Below are positions 11,416 to 21,722 of a stretch of 64,000 nucleotides of DNA, one piece after another. A model generated the notes under the pieces. It did no database searches. It had not been told where the DNA came from and saw only the letters and a program-made list of their open reading frames with translations. Every line of letters starts with the position of its first letter. Position 1 is the stretch's first letter. The position numbers and the translations under genes are program-made. The stretch is from the NCBI GenBank assembly GCA_026075535.2, contig AP026544.2, positions 2,976,001-3,040,000 of the forward strand. Direction: 5' to 3'. Source of the stretch: Tricholoma matsutake. Taxonomy: Eukaryota; Basidiomycota; Agaricomycetes; Agaricales; Tricholomataceae.

Positions 11416-11549
11416 CACTAAGGAAGCCCCTTAGTGCATGAACCTGAATGACTCTATGCAGAAGCCCTGCTAGAGTGCACTATCTATCTTACGTTGGATG
11501 CTCCAAGTAAGACTAGTGCTGAACGACTCGTTGAGGAAGCACCTCGTCG
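11416..11549 (+). other. stem-loop array with AAGCC loops in G2 LTR leader
   Basis: Four consecutive inverted repeats. H1 (11416-11436): stem CACTAAGG/CCTTAGTG, loop AAGCC. H2 (11452-11475): GCAG/CTGC over CTCTA/TAGAG, loop AAGCC. H3 (11477-11519): GCACTA/TAGTGC, TCTTAC/GTAAGA and TTGGA/TCCAA, loop TGC. H4 (11524-11549): GAGG/CCTC inside CGAC/GTCG, loop AAGCA. All lie downstream of the predicted RNA start. The 3' LTR (18855-18995 region) keeps them; in H3 one T-A pair is changed to C-G and one G-C to G-T. Confidence 0.6.
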
Positions 11550-11593
11550 AACGACATCGACTAGATCGAGTGGTTGAGGCTTCGCCCCTAACA

Positions 11594-11607
11594 TAAGATC
11601 TAAACTA
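11594..11607 (+). other. G2 self-priming-type primer site
   Basis: AGATCTAAACTA (11596-11607), two bases after the LTR, is the exact reverse complement of 11358-11369. No tRNA-type TGG follows the LTR. Confidence 0.6.
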
Positions 11608-11639
11608 TCTGCTAGCCCACCTATCTAGGTGTAGGCAAT

Positions 11640-12806
11640 ATGTCTCGATACGCACCACAACGACCCGGGTCTAGACAAACCCCAGACCAACCACCAAGAG
11701 AAGCAGAACCACAGCCAGGTTCATCTTGGTACCGATACAACGGAAGACTAGTCTGTTACTTGACCCCAGCACAGCGTTGGTTCTATGGATCAACTGACAG
11801 ACAACGAGGAGATTTCCTCACCGACAAAGACTTTGAACAACCGCACACACCCCCACCCGAAACATCCACCTGCTTCTTAACAGACAAAACTGACGACCTC
11901 TATAACAAGATGTCCAAACCCGCAACCGCACCGATGACGTCCGTGAAGGACATTCAAATCCAATCACCAACAGACTTCTCAGGAGAGCGGACCAAGACTG
12001 CCAAGTTCCTGCAGGAGATAGACCTGTACCTGCAAATCAATGACCAGGTCTATGACACGAATGACAAGAAGATTATCTTCACGCTGTCCTTCATGAATGG
12101 AGGGACAGCAGCTGCCTGGGCACAGGCATTCGTCAACCAACACCAGTCCGAGGGACTCGGTGAATACGCAGACTTCTGACAGAAGGTCCTAGAGGCCTTC
12201 TCACCGATCGACAATGCCAGAACGGCAAAGACAGAGATTAAAAATCTCAAACAAGGTTCAGGGAACCTCGAAGAATATGTGGCGAACTTCTGCATCCTGA
12301 AAGACAGGACGGGAATCGCAGAAGATGCAGCCATGATCGAGTACTTCATGGATGGACTGCATCCCAAATTACTGAAGAGGGTACACACAATGGAGACAGT
12401 GCCCAACACGCTCGAAGGCTGGATAAAGGCAGCTTCGAAATACAAAGGCCAATGGAAACGGGCAATGGCAATCCTGGGAAAGACCAGGCAGAACCAGAAG
12501 ACAAATGAAACGACAAAGAAAGGACAGCCCTCTCTTGATATCAACCGACTGATGAACCAAGAACGCATGGAACACCTCCAGAAGGGATTGTGTTTCATCT
12601 GCCACCAACCAGGACACCGATCATCCGACCACAGGGATGGAAAGAACCCCACTCAGATGGGGCCAGCACCCCCTCCCTACCGAAACCACTTCACCCAGAA
12701 GAAGACTGGGGTGGACACCTACCAGAAGATCTGCACGATGCTAGATGAACTAGATGAAGAAGAAAAGGAACGAGCCCTTAACCTCATGGAGGAATCAGGT
12801 TTTTAG
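11640..12806 (+). pseudogene. G2 gag
   Basis: Capsid-type Gag of a Ty3/gypsy element, about 388 codons from ATG 11640 to TAG 12804-12806, with one internal TGA at 12177-12179. Retrotransposon Gag domain about residues 95-290 (FSGERTKTAKFLQEIDLYLQ, AWAQAFVNQ, LKQGSGNLEEYVANF, YFMDGLHPKLLKRV). A nucleocapsid knuckle follows near 12586: CFICHQPGHRSSDH, with the usual last Cys replaced by His. An acidic C-terminus (LDELDEEEKERALNLMEESGF) ends at the frameshift site. The product would coat the RNA in cytoplasmic particles. Confidence 0.85.
12798..12806 (+). promoter_or_regulatory. candidate -1 frameshift site gag/pol
   Basis: The frame-0 codons are GGT TTT TAG. The pol frame is -1 and continues TTA GAA CAG TGG directly. 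Slippage of the Phe tRNA from TTT to TTT one base back would bypass the stop. No stem-loop was worked out downstream. Confidence 0.4.
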
Positions 12807-15800
12807 AACAGTGGCCTGATATGACACCAGTCACTGCTGTAGTCTCCCTAGGGTCTGTACTCTTGGCTACCATGAATAGACAATCTATGTGCCTGTCTAT
12901 TCGGGTAGCTGAGTCAGACAACGGGAAAGACATCACAACGAATGCGCTCCTCAACTCTGGAGCAGGAGGAGTCTTTATTGACTCGAACTTTGTCGAACGA
13001 GAAGGGATCAGAACATATCCCTTAGGCCACACCATCCGGGCCACGAATGTAGACGGGACCCTGAACAAGCAGGGAATGATCACCAGATGTGTGAAAGGAA
13101 GACTCCACATCAACGGAAGGAGCTACCCAATAGAATACCTAGTCGCTGGACTAGGCAAAGAATCAGTAATCCTGGGCCTGCCGTGGCTGCAGGAGATAAA
13201 CCCAATCATCGATTGGAAGAAGGGAACCTTTGAGTTCCGAGATGAAGAATGACAGGCTCAGATCAAACGAATCTTGGAAAAGACAAGAAGAGCCGAACGG
13301 GCCCTCCCAAACACCCTAAACCTTCCTAGGGTAGACGCCGAAAGGGAGGCACCAAATGACAGAATGGCATGAATTCAACACATCGTGGCCAAAACAAGAA
13401 AAAGACTCTCCGAAGAGAAAGAGAGAAACCTTGCCTGAGCACGACTAGCTGTGGCAAAGACGAGAGAAAGGCTCGCTGAAGAAAAAGAGAGGAGCCTTGC
13501 CCGAGCCCGATTGGCCGTGGCAAAAACAAGAGAAAGGCTTTCAGAGAGGAAAGCAAAAGAACTAAATTATGTCCAGATAGCCATTGCAAAAACCAGGAGC
13601 AGCAACACTCCTAAAGAAACCAGAAACCTTGAAGCGGCACGACGTGCTGTCGCCAAGACCTGAGAAAACCAGAAGAAGAAACAGCTGGAAAAGGGCAAAA
13701 ACAAAGAATGCGACAGGGCACAATGAATTGTGCAAAGGATGAAGGAATTGCTAACCTCCACAGGGGAGGGAAGCACCAGCAAAAGGAACATGAAAATGAC
13801 ACTACGAAACAGGATAAACTACCCTCAACAACAGACTACCCCGACCCACGATGATAGGACTCCAGATCACGGTACCATCAACACTGAAATACCTATGCGC
13901 AGGGAGACACCCCCTCAGGTAAAGATCGAAGAGGTACCCAATGAAGAACTACTGGCAGACACCGGCATGGAAATACGAGCGATAGAACCAACCCCCGAAT
14001 GAGATGTGATTGAGGACAACTCAATACTGATTGCATACGTGCAAGGCAAACCAGTCATTGGCCTATTCGGACCAGCCATAGAACTGCCCCTGACAGAAGA
14101 ACATCGAGAGCTGACACACAAATACATCTGGAAGACGAACACCATCAGCAGACTCGTGAAAGGCAAGGGCTCCCCACAGTACCTACTCAACTCCGACATA
14201 TGGATCAGAGCAAAGACATCCATATCTCAACGACTGGCACATGAGCAAGAGGAGGGAAAGGAGACTAGCCAACAGACCCTGGACGACTTGCTGCCACCAG
14301 AATACCAGAAATACAGACAGGTATTTGAAAAGGCCGCATCTGAACAATTCCTGGAATCAAGACCATGGGATCATGCAATTGACTTGAAGGAAGGCTTTGT
14401 ACTGAAAGATTGCAAAGTCTACCCATTGACACCGAAAGAACAAGAGAGACTCAATGAGTTTCTTGACGAAAACCTGGAGAAAGGATACATCTGACTGTCA
14501 AAATCACCCATGGCATCCCCATTCTTCTTTGTGTCGAAGAAGGACTCCGACGCTCTACGACCTTGCCAAGACTATCGCTATCTGAATGAAGGAACGATCC
14601 AGAACAACTACCCCCTGCCACTGATCAGAGACCTCTTGGACAAGCTGAAGGGAGCGAGATTTTTCACGAAACTTGATATTTGATGGGGATATCATAACGT
14701 ATGGATAAAGAAAGGAGACGAGTGGAAGGCAGCATTCAAGACTAACCGAGGGCTATTTGAGCCAATGGTGATGTTCTTTGGGCTGTGCAACTCACTGGCA
14801 ACATTCCAGGCCATGATGAACGATCTCTTCCGAGATATGCTAGATGAAGGATGGCTCATCATCTATATGGACAACATCCTGATCTTCTTGAAGATGGAAC
14901 AAGAACACCGGATAAGGACCGAAAGGGTCCTTGAAAAACTATGACAATGCGATCTCTACCTGAAAATAGAGAAATGCAAATTCAATGTACAGGAAGTCGA
15001 CTTCTTGGGCATGATCATCAGGCCTGACAAACTTGCAATGGACAACACAAAGCTGGCTGGGATCAAGGACTGGCCCACGCCAAGGACAGTGAAGGATGTA
15101 AGATCCTTCCTAGGATTTGGGAACTTCTATCGAAGATTCATCGGACACTTTGCGGATCTGGCCAGACCGCTGAACGATTTGACGAAGAAGAACCAGAAAT
15201 TTGAATGGACAAACAACTGCCAGCAATTGTTCGATGCGCTAAAAAGGAAATTCAATGAAGCCCCAGTACTGCTGATGCCAGACGCAATGAAACCATTTGT
15301 GGTGGAATCTGACGCCTCAAAATTTGCGACAGGCACAGTACTCAGACAACAAGACACCAATGGAGACTGGCACCCATGCGGCTATATCTCGCATTCTTTC
15401 AACGAAGCTGAAAGAAATTACGAGATATATGACAGGGAACTACTGGGAGTGATCCAAGCACTAGAGACATGGAGACACTACCTACAGGGGACACCGTTCC
15501 CTGTGACGGTACTATCCGATCACAAGAACCTGACATATTTCCGTCAGGCGCAGAAACTGAACCGACGACAGGCTAGATGGAGCATCTACCTATCACAATT
15601 TGACCTGAAGCTACAACACATACTGGGATCACAGATGGTACAATCTGATGCCCTATCGAGGAGAGCAGATCACATAGCCAAAGAAGACACCAATAACGAG
15701 GACAAGACCATCCTCGCTGACAAACTGTTCATCAAAACGATCGACACTGAGCTCCAGGGAGCCCTGGTCTCAGCAATAATGAAGGATGACCTCGTAAATG

Positions 15801-17190
15801 ATGCTTTACAAGCCCTGAAAAGCAATGGAACTCCCCCAATCAAGTCTGCATTGGAGGACTGGAAATTGAAAGACGGCCTGCTCTTTTTCAAAGACAGATG
15901 CTATGTGCCACAGGACGAAACCCTCCGCTGAGCGATCATACAAAAATACCATGATAGCATCACGACAGGACACCCTGGACAATGGCAGATGATCGAACTG
16001 ATCCGACAAGACTACTGGTGGCCAGGAATGGCCAACTTCATCAAGAAGTACATCGAAGGCTGCGCAAAGTGCCAGCAAATGAAAGTGAATACACACCCAA
16101 CGACCCCACCGCCGACACCGATATCATCCAACGCCAGCAGACCATTCGAGCTGGTAACAACAGATTTTATCATGGACTTGCCCGTGATAAATGGATTTGA
16201 CTCAATCATGGTTGTGGTAGACCATGGTCTTACGAAGGGGGTAATTTTTATCCCTTGCGCGAAGATGATCAATGCACTTGGCACCGCAGACCTTTACCTG
16301 CACCATGTATACACAAGATTTGGACTCCCCAGGAGGATCATCTCAGACAGAGACCCTCGATTTGCATCCAAACTCTTCCGAGAACTCGGACGATTGCTCG
16401 GGATTAAGCTATCCATGAGCACCACCTATCACCCCCAGACCGATGGAGAAACGGAGCGAGTAAACCAAGAGCTAGAAGTTTACCTCCGCATGTTCTGTTC
16501 AAACAAACCCAAAGATTGGGAGCATTACCTCCCAACAGCAGAATTCGTGCACAACCAGAGATGCACTCCACAGTAAAACACTCGCCGTTTTACTTGATGA
16601 TGGGATATCAACCACACGCTATCCCCACCCCTTATGAAAAGACAAATGTGCCGGCCGCCAAACAGAGAATCCAAGAACTTCTCTCTGTGAGAAGGGAAGC
16701 TCTTGCCGCACACAAACTAGCCAGACAGGCTATGGCTGCCTGAATGAAAGGGCGATACAAACCGTTCAAGGTTGGAGAACAAGTATGGCTTGACTCCAAG
16801 AACCTGAAGATTGGCTACCCAACGAGAAAACTGGCGCCAAAACGAGAAGGGCCCTTCATGATTGAAGATGCCTTGTCGAGAACGACATACCGATTGAAAC
16901 TGCCACCGAGATGGAAGATCCACCCAGTATTCCATGTGGCTTTACTCACGCGATACCACGAGAATGACACTCATGGACAGAACTTCCTGACTCCACCACC
17001 CGACCTCATGGAAGGAGAAAATGAATACGAAGTGGAAGTGATCATCGCACACAAGAAGCACGGCAAGACACACTGTTACCTTGTGAAATGGGTTGACTAC
17101 CTGACCTCCAAAAACACATGGGAACCTGAATCGAACTTAAAACATGCCCCCGAGATCCTGATGGCATATAAGAAGAGGTACCACCTCTAA
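12803..17190 (+). pseudogene. G2 pol: protease, RT, RNase H, integrase, chromodomain
   Basis: Polyprotein in the -1 frame relative to gag. Retropepsin near 12953 with NSG in place of DSG (AAC for Asp). A Lys/Arg/Glu-rich linker 13250-13770 repeats the unit 'VAKTRERLSEEKERSLARAR'. Reverse transcriptase 14500-14960 (KLDI*WGYHNVWIKKGDEWK, YMDN at 14864-14875), RNase H 15250-15660 (VESDASKFATG, YEIYDRELLG, LSDHKNL), integrase 15950-16560 with GHPGQ, CAKCQQ and a complete D-D-E set ([23 protein letters not shown]), then a chromodomain 17023-17187 (YLVKWVDYLTSKNTWEPESN). Eleven TGA codons interrupt it; all other sense is retained. A 1-nt loss near 16565 shifts the frame. Stop TAA 17188-17190. Confidence 0.9.
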
Positions 17191-17236
17191 CGAGAACCCA
17201 AGACCCCCCTTCCTTTCTGCTACAACACTCCCCAAT

Positions 17237-17962
17237 ATGCCTGCCGAATGATGATTCACCCAAGACTACCTACGAAACCAATTGAATGCTGACGCCCTTC
17301 GCGTCCACCTCGCCCACGATCCACCAAGATACCATCTGGCCAGGATGTGCTTCTACTATGCTAGCACTATCGAGCAGATGGAACGAAATCTAGAAGAAGC
17401 AATGAATGATGCAGCTGCCCTGGGGATCGAACAGACGATCCAGGAGATGATTGCACCACAGTCAGACAGACTGAGAATGACTGAGGAGAGACCTCACACC
17501 CCCTTAGATCGGCACAGATGACCACCGACCTTGCCCTCGCCATTCAGCAAGTGGAGTGACAGAGATGAACAACAAGCTCCCTCTGGAGACTCCTCCTGTT
17601 CTATGAAGAACCCGAAGATCATGCCTAGGGCACCTGAAGTAATTGATCTGACCACCCCCAAACCCGAACCGAAAACCACCCAACCACCTTGGTCCCCCCC
17701 ACACATGAGACATGCCAGATGTTTCATCTGCCAAGAGATAGGCCATTTCGGCCTGATTTGCCCACGATATATTTGCAAGTATTGCAAACAGCGAGGCCCT
17801 GGACACTATAGGATGAACTGCCCAGGGAAACCTCAGAAAGATCGAGAGACCCATCAAAGAGAAGCCGAACACAGACAGCGGCTCTTCTTTAACTCCGGAT
17901 ATGATGATTTTGATGATGACGCAATGGGAAACATGACAGGGGAGCCATATGGAAGGATTTAA
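17237..17962 (+). pseudogene. G2 ORF3: double zinc-knuckle protein after pol
   Basis: A frame of 241 residues from ATG 17237, 46 bases after the pol stop, to TAA 17960-17962, with TGA at 17249, 17252 and 17519. The N-terminal half is alpha-helical in composition (YYASTIEQMERNLEEAMNDA). The C-terminal half has two Cys/His clusters: CFICQEIGHFGLIC and CKYCKQRGPGHYRMNC. An acidic tail follows. Gag of the same element has its own knuckle, so this is an additional nucleic-acid-binding protein in the position where env would lie. I know no named family for it. All breaks are TGA, as in pol, so it appears to have been coding until recently. Confidence 0.7.
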
Positions 17963-17991
17963 AAGGCAGAGCTCAAGACAATGGCATACCC

Positions 17992-18360
17992 ATGCTCACA
18001 GGGATGACAATCCTCGCCATCGTCGTAGGCACAACCCTGGCTGCAGCGGCAGCCCTAACCTTCGCATTCTGCCTCTACGCCATCCTCCAAACAGAACCCG
18101 AACCCCCAATTACAGACATTGAATTTGCCATCCTGCAACGCCCCCCTTTCAACGATACTACCGACTCCTTGACGCCGCTACCTAGGGCAGTGCGAACCAG
18201 AAGAACCCGATCATGGTCCGAGTTTGGACATGAATTATTCCTCCATCGTACCCCTCGACCCCAACCTACCCACATAACCAGACCACGCCCGATCAGACCA
18301 CGAAGGAGAGATGAAGATTTAGGTCAAAGTGTGGAACTTTTGACCATAGCGGGGGGGTAA
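17992..18360 (+). CDS. G2 ORF4: small single-pass membrane protein
   Basis: Intact 122-aa frame, 29 bases after ORF3. Residues 7-32 form one long hydrophobic segment (ILAIVVGTTLAAAAALTFAF and six further residues), followed by an Arg/Pro-rich tail with RTRRTRSWSEF and RPIRPRRR. The tail would be cytoplasmic by the positive-inside rule if the short N-terminus is exported. The frame runs through the polypurine tract (GCGGGGGGG) and its stop TAA abuts the 3' LTR. An envelope-like role is a guess: the protein is far too small for a classical Env and shows no fusion or receptor motif. Confidence 0.55.
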   Translation: MLTGMTILAIVVGTTLAAAAALTFAFCLYAILQTEPEPPITDIEFAILQRPPFNDTTDSLTPLPRAVRTRRTRSWSEFGHELFLHRTPRPQPTHITRPRPIRPRRRDEDLGQSVELLTIAGG

Positions 18361-19045
18361 TGTTACAATTTTCCTTGTAACTCATGGAACCCGACGCACC
18401 TGACGATCCCCTCCAGACAGGAGGCACCCCTTGATTCATGCCTAGGGCATGTCCTTGACATCAGACACACACACGATGCATGCCGACTGCATGCATTCAA
18501 TCCCCTTCCCATGGAAGGCACCCTTGATGCATGGTGACTCCATGCACCCGAACCCACTCCCACACATGCTGTGATATGACAGCCCCCTGACATGAGGTCC
18601 ATGACATCGGATGCCTCATGCTAGGCATGAGGCTTATCTCTTATTGTTTCCTGACATGCTGCGCCACAGCACTCCATGACATTGGACGCCTCATGCAAGG
18701 CATCAGGCCTATTGTTTCTATTCTTACTTGATACACATCTATCTTTCCGATTGGACAATAAGGACCTCCCTCATAGTATAAGTACTGCAACTCGTAGTAG
18801 GGATGTCCTTAGTTTAGATCTAGGCATTCTACAGCCTTAACCTGCAACTCACGAACTTACTCGAAACCACTAAGGAAGCCCCTTAGTGCGTGAACCTGAA
18901 CGACTCTATGCAGAAGCCCTGCTAGAGTGCACTATCTATCTTACATCGGACGCTCTGAGTAAGACTAGTGCTGAACAACTCGTTGAGGAAGCACCTCGTC
19001 GAACGACATCGACTAGATCGAGTGGTTGAGGCTTGGCCCCTAACA
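18361..19045 (+). repeat. G2 3' LTR
   Basis: TGTTACAATTTTCC to GGCCCCTAACA, 685 bp, followed by target copy AGTTT (19046-19050). It differs from the 5' LTR by a rearranged GCATGAGGC-repeat stretch near 18600-18700 and by scattered mostly C/T and G/A changes. Confidence 0.9.
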
Positions 19046-19380
19046 AGTTTCTTTGGACTTTGTTCATGGCCCGAAATTGATGCAATATTGCTCGAAACTG
19101 GTTCAGAACTCATCAACAGTGTTCCAAGTGTATATCTTGAGCTGTATGAAGGTCGGGGGAATTGTATTATGGCAGCCAAAGGCATACAAAGAATTTCGAG
19201 GTGTTGCAAAGAATTTTGAAGTGATTTTTGTGACTTTGTAGAGGTTTGTAGAGGTTTATAGAACTTCAGAGGGGTTCATATGGGTTTGTAGAGCTTTGTA
19301 GAGGTCTGTAGAGACTCATAGAGCTTCAACAACAATTCTAGATGTGTTTTCTGAGCTTGAACAACAAGGTGGACCTATCA
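19046..19380 (-). repeat. repeat R, copy 1, proximal part
   Basis: Matches 21723-22235 in reverse complement but lacks about 105 bases corresponding to 22085-22190. Ends ...CCTATCA at 19380. Contains several TTTGTAGAG(G/C) motifs that are repeated in R2 as CTCTACGA/AAGCTCTA. Confidence 0.8.
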
Positions 19381-19390
19381 ATTCCAAATA

Positions 19391-19759
19391 GTGTCACCAC
19401 TGGCTCAGCTGAGGTTTTTCAATAAAATGGACATAGCATACCGGGTAAATTTTCTAAATTCACCGAATTATTTGAGCATATGGATAGGGACATAAGCTGA
19501 GGGGTCTTCCGCCAACAGTAGCTGATCGGATCATCCATTCTTGACATATTCACTCGGCTTTGATTTGAAGCTGAGCCATCAAGCCAAATTATGTTTATTA
19601 AATAACTCAGGGACAATCAATCAGTTCAACTAATGCTGGCAGACGACCCCTCGTCTTATGGGCCATCCATAGGCTCAAATATTCTGGTGAATTTAGCAAA
19701 TTTATCTGGCATGCTATGTCCATTTTATTGAAAACCCTCAGCTGAGCCAGTGGCAACAC
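19391..19759. mobile_element. 369-bp MITE with TA target duplication
   Basis: Inverted ends of about 85 bp, starting GTGTCACCACTGGCTCAGCT and ending with the near-complement (AGCTGAGCCAGTGGCAACAC). TA at 19389-19390 and 19760-19761. Removing it, one TA and R1 gives the uninterrupted E protease reading IPNNPKIDW. TA duplications indicate the Tc1/mariner group. Confidence 0.85.
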
Positions 19760-21722
19760 TAATCCCAAAATTGATTGGAAAACTGGGAAAGTACAAATGA
19801 CTTGTTCCCCTAAGGAATGTAATGTGTATGGGAGGAAGATGAAGAAGGAGAAAAGGAAAATGAAAGAGAAAGAATGTTCAAGGAAGTATTCTGTTACGAT
19901 GGAGGAAGTGGAGGATGAGGAAATGCCAAATGGGGAAGTTCCAATCATGATCAAAAAGGAAGAGCAGAAGCAAACCTTTAGAGCAATTCATGGAGGACAG
20001 TCATGGGACAAGAATATTGTGAATGTGGAGAAGCCAGTGGAGGAGTGGGTACCAAAAGCATATCATGAATACCTGTTAGTCTTTCAGAAGAAGGAGTCTG
20101 AGTGAATGCCAGTGTGGAAGCCATGGGATCACACAATTGAGATGAAGCCAGGGTTTGTGCTGAAGAAGTCAAAGGTACATCTGTTATCTCTGATGGAACA
20201 AGAAGTTGACACGTTCCTAAATGAGCAATTGCGCAAAGGATACATATGACCTTCAAAATCACTGCAGATGTCACCAATATTCTTCATGCCAAAGAAAGAC
20301 CAGAGGAAGAGGATGTGTATAGATTATAGGTATCTGAATGAGTGGACAGTGAAGAATGCATACCCCCTGCCATTGATCTCAGAAATAATTGACAAGGTGA
20401 GAAAAGGCAAGGTCTTTACAAAATTGGATTTATGATGGGGATACAATAATGTACAAATAAGGAAAGGAGATGAGTGGAAGGCTGCATTTGCCATGCATCG
20501 AGGATCCCTTGAGCTGCTTGTCATGTTTTTTGGGATGACCAATAGTCCCCTGACTTTCCAATATATGGTGAACAACATTTTCAAGGATGTAATAGACAAA
20601 GGCATGGTAATAATATTTATTGATAGCATTCTGATATTCACAGAGGATGAAGAAAATCATGAAGCGATAGTGCAGGAGGTGCTATGGAGGTTAGCAGAGA
20701 ATGATCTATTTTTGAAACCAGAGAAGTGTGTGTTTGGGGCAAGCAAGATTGAGTTCCTAGGATTATTGATCAGCCCTGATGGTATCACAATGGATCCGAT
20801 CAAGGTACAGGCAATCACAGATTGGCCTGCGCCCACTGGCATCAAGGAGGTTCAAGCCTTCTTGGGACTCACAAATTACTATCATCACTTTGTGCATAAT
20901 TTTTCCAAAATTGCCACAGCCTTACATACCCTTATGCGAAAGGGAGTAGTGTGGAGGTGGGGGGAACAACAGCAGACAGCATTTGAGGAGTTGAAGAGGA
21001 AGTTTGTGGAGGGACCAATATTAGCCCCAGTAGATTTCATGCATCCCTTACAAGTGGAATCAGACACATCTGACTTTGCTACTGGAGCAGTATTACCAAT
21101 GCTGTGCGAAGATGACAAATGGCATCCTTGTGCATATTTGTCCTGAGGGTTGAATGATGTGGAAAGGAATTGGGATGTGCATGACAAAGAGATGTTGGGA
21201 ATAATATGAGCATTGGAGGCATGGAGACATTATTTGGAGAGATGTATGCATCAGATTGAGATCTGGATGGATCATCAAAATCTGCAATACTTCATGTCCA
21301 CTAAAAGGCTTAACCACCAGCAAGCATGTTGGGCATTATTCCTATCATGTTTCAATTTTCACTTGGTACACAAAGCCGGAAGCTTAATGAGGAAAGCAGA
21401 TGCATTATCCAGACATATTGATCACAAAAGGGGGGTGGAGGAGGACAATCAGAATGTTACCTTACTCAAACCCGAATACTTTTGCATTTGCACTATGCAT
21501 CAAGGGCATCTATTAATAGATAGCTCAGAAACAGAAATGTTGTCTAAAATTAGACAATGTTCAGAAATGGATGATGAAGTAGTGGAAGCCATGAAAGCTC
21601 TGAAGGGAGAGAAGAAAGGTAATATTAAAGGAGATGAATGGGCTGAGGAACAAGGATTGGTGTTATTCTGAGGAAAGGTGTATGTACTGAAGGATCAGGA
21701 TTTGCAAAGGGAGATCATCCAG
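19760..21722 (+). pseudogene. gypsy element E: reverse transcriptase and RNase H
   Basis: One frame from the end of the protease, broken only by six TGA codons (20103, 20247, 20433, 21144, 21207, 21669). Five of these sit where Arg is conserved, as in GYI-R-PSKS and LDL-R-WGYNN. Reverse transcriptase 20150-20760 ([24 protein letters not shown] for YxDD), connection (FLGLTNYYHHFVHNFSKIA), RNase H 21030-21450 (VESDTSDFATGAV, DHQNLQYFM, ADALSRHID). The frame ends with QREIIQ at R2; the integrase core that should follow is missing. The FIDS substitution would abolish polymerase activity. Confidence 0.88.

Larger units (their letters stand above)
10938..11593 (+). repeat. G2 5' LTR
   Basis: TGTTACAATTTTCC to CGCCCCTAACA, 656 bp. 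The U3 part contains repeats with GCATGCC/GGCATG palindromes. TATA box at 11325-11330, predicted RNA start at about 11358-11360, stem-loop array 11416-11549. Confidence 0.9.
10938..19045 (+). mobile_element. Ty3/gypsy chromovirus G2, near full length
   Basis: An 8.1-kb element with LTRs 10938-11593 and 18361-19045, flanked by AGTTT (10933-10937 and 19046-19050). Order: LTR, self-priming-type primer site, gag, protease, reverse transcriptase, RNase H, integrase, chromodomain, then two further ORFs and a G-rich polypurine tract. The coding frame is interrupted by 12 TGA codons in gag-pol and 3 in ORF3, plus one 1-nt frameshift near 16565. Inserted in repeat R1; removal of one AGTTT joins R1 so that it matches R2 near 22235. 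The LTRs differ by substitutions and by a length change (656 against 685 bp), so the insertion is not recent. Confidence 0.92.

Noticed and set aside
12177..17521. TGA read as a sense codon in G2
   Set aside because: The host oxidase gene ends at TGA, and the copia stop positions are explained by CpG change; recoding is unnecessary.
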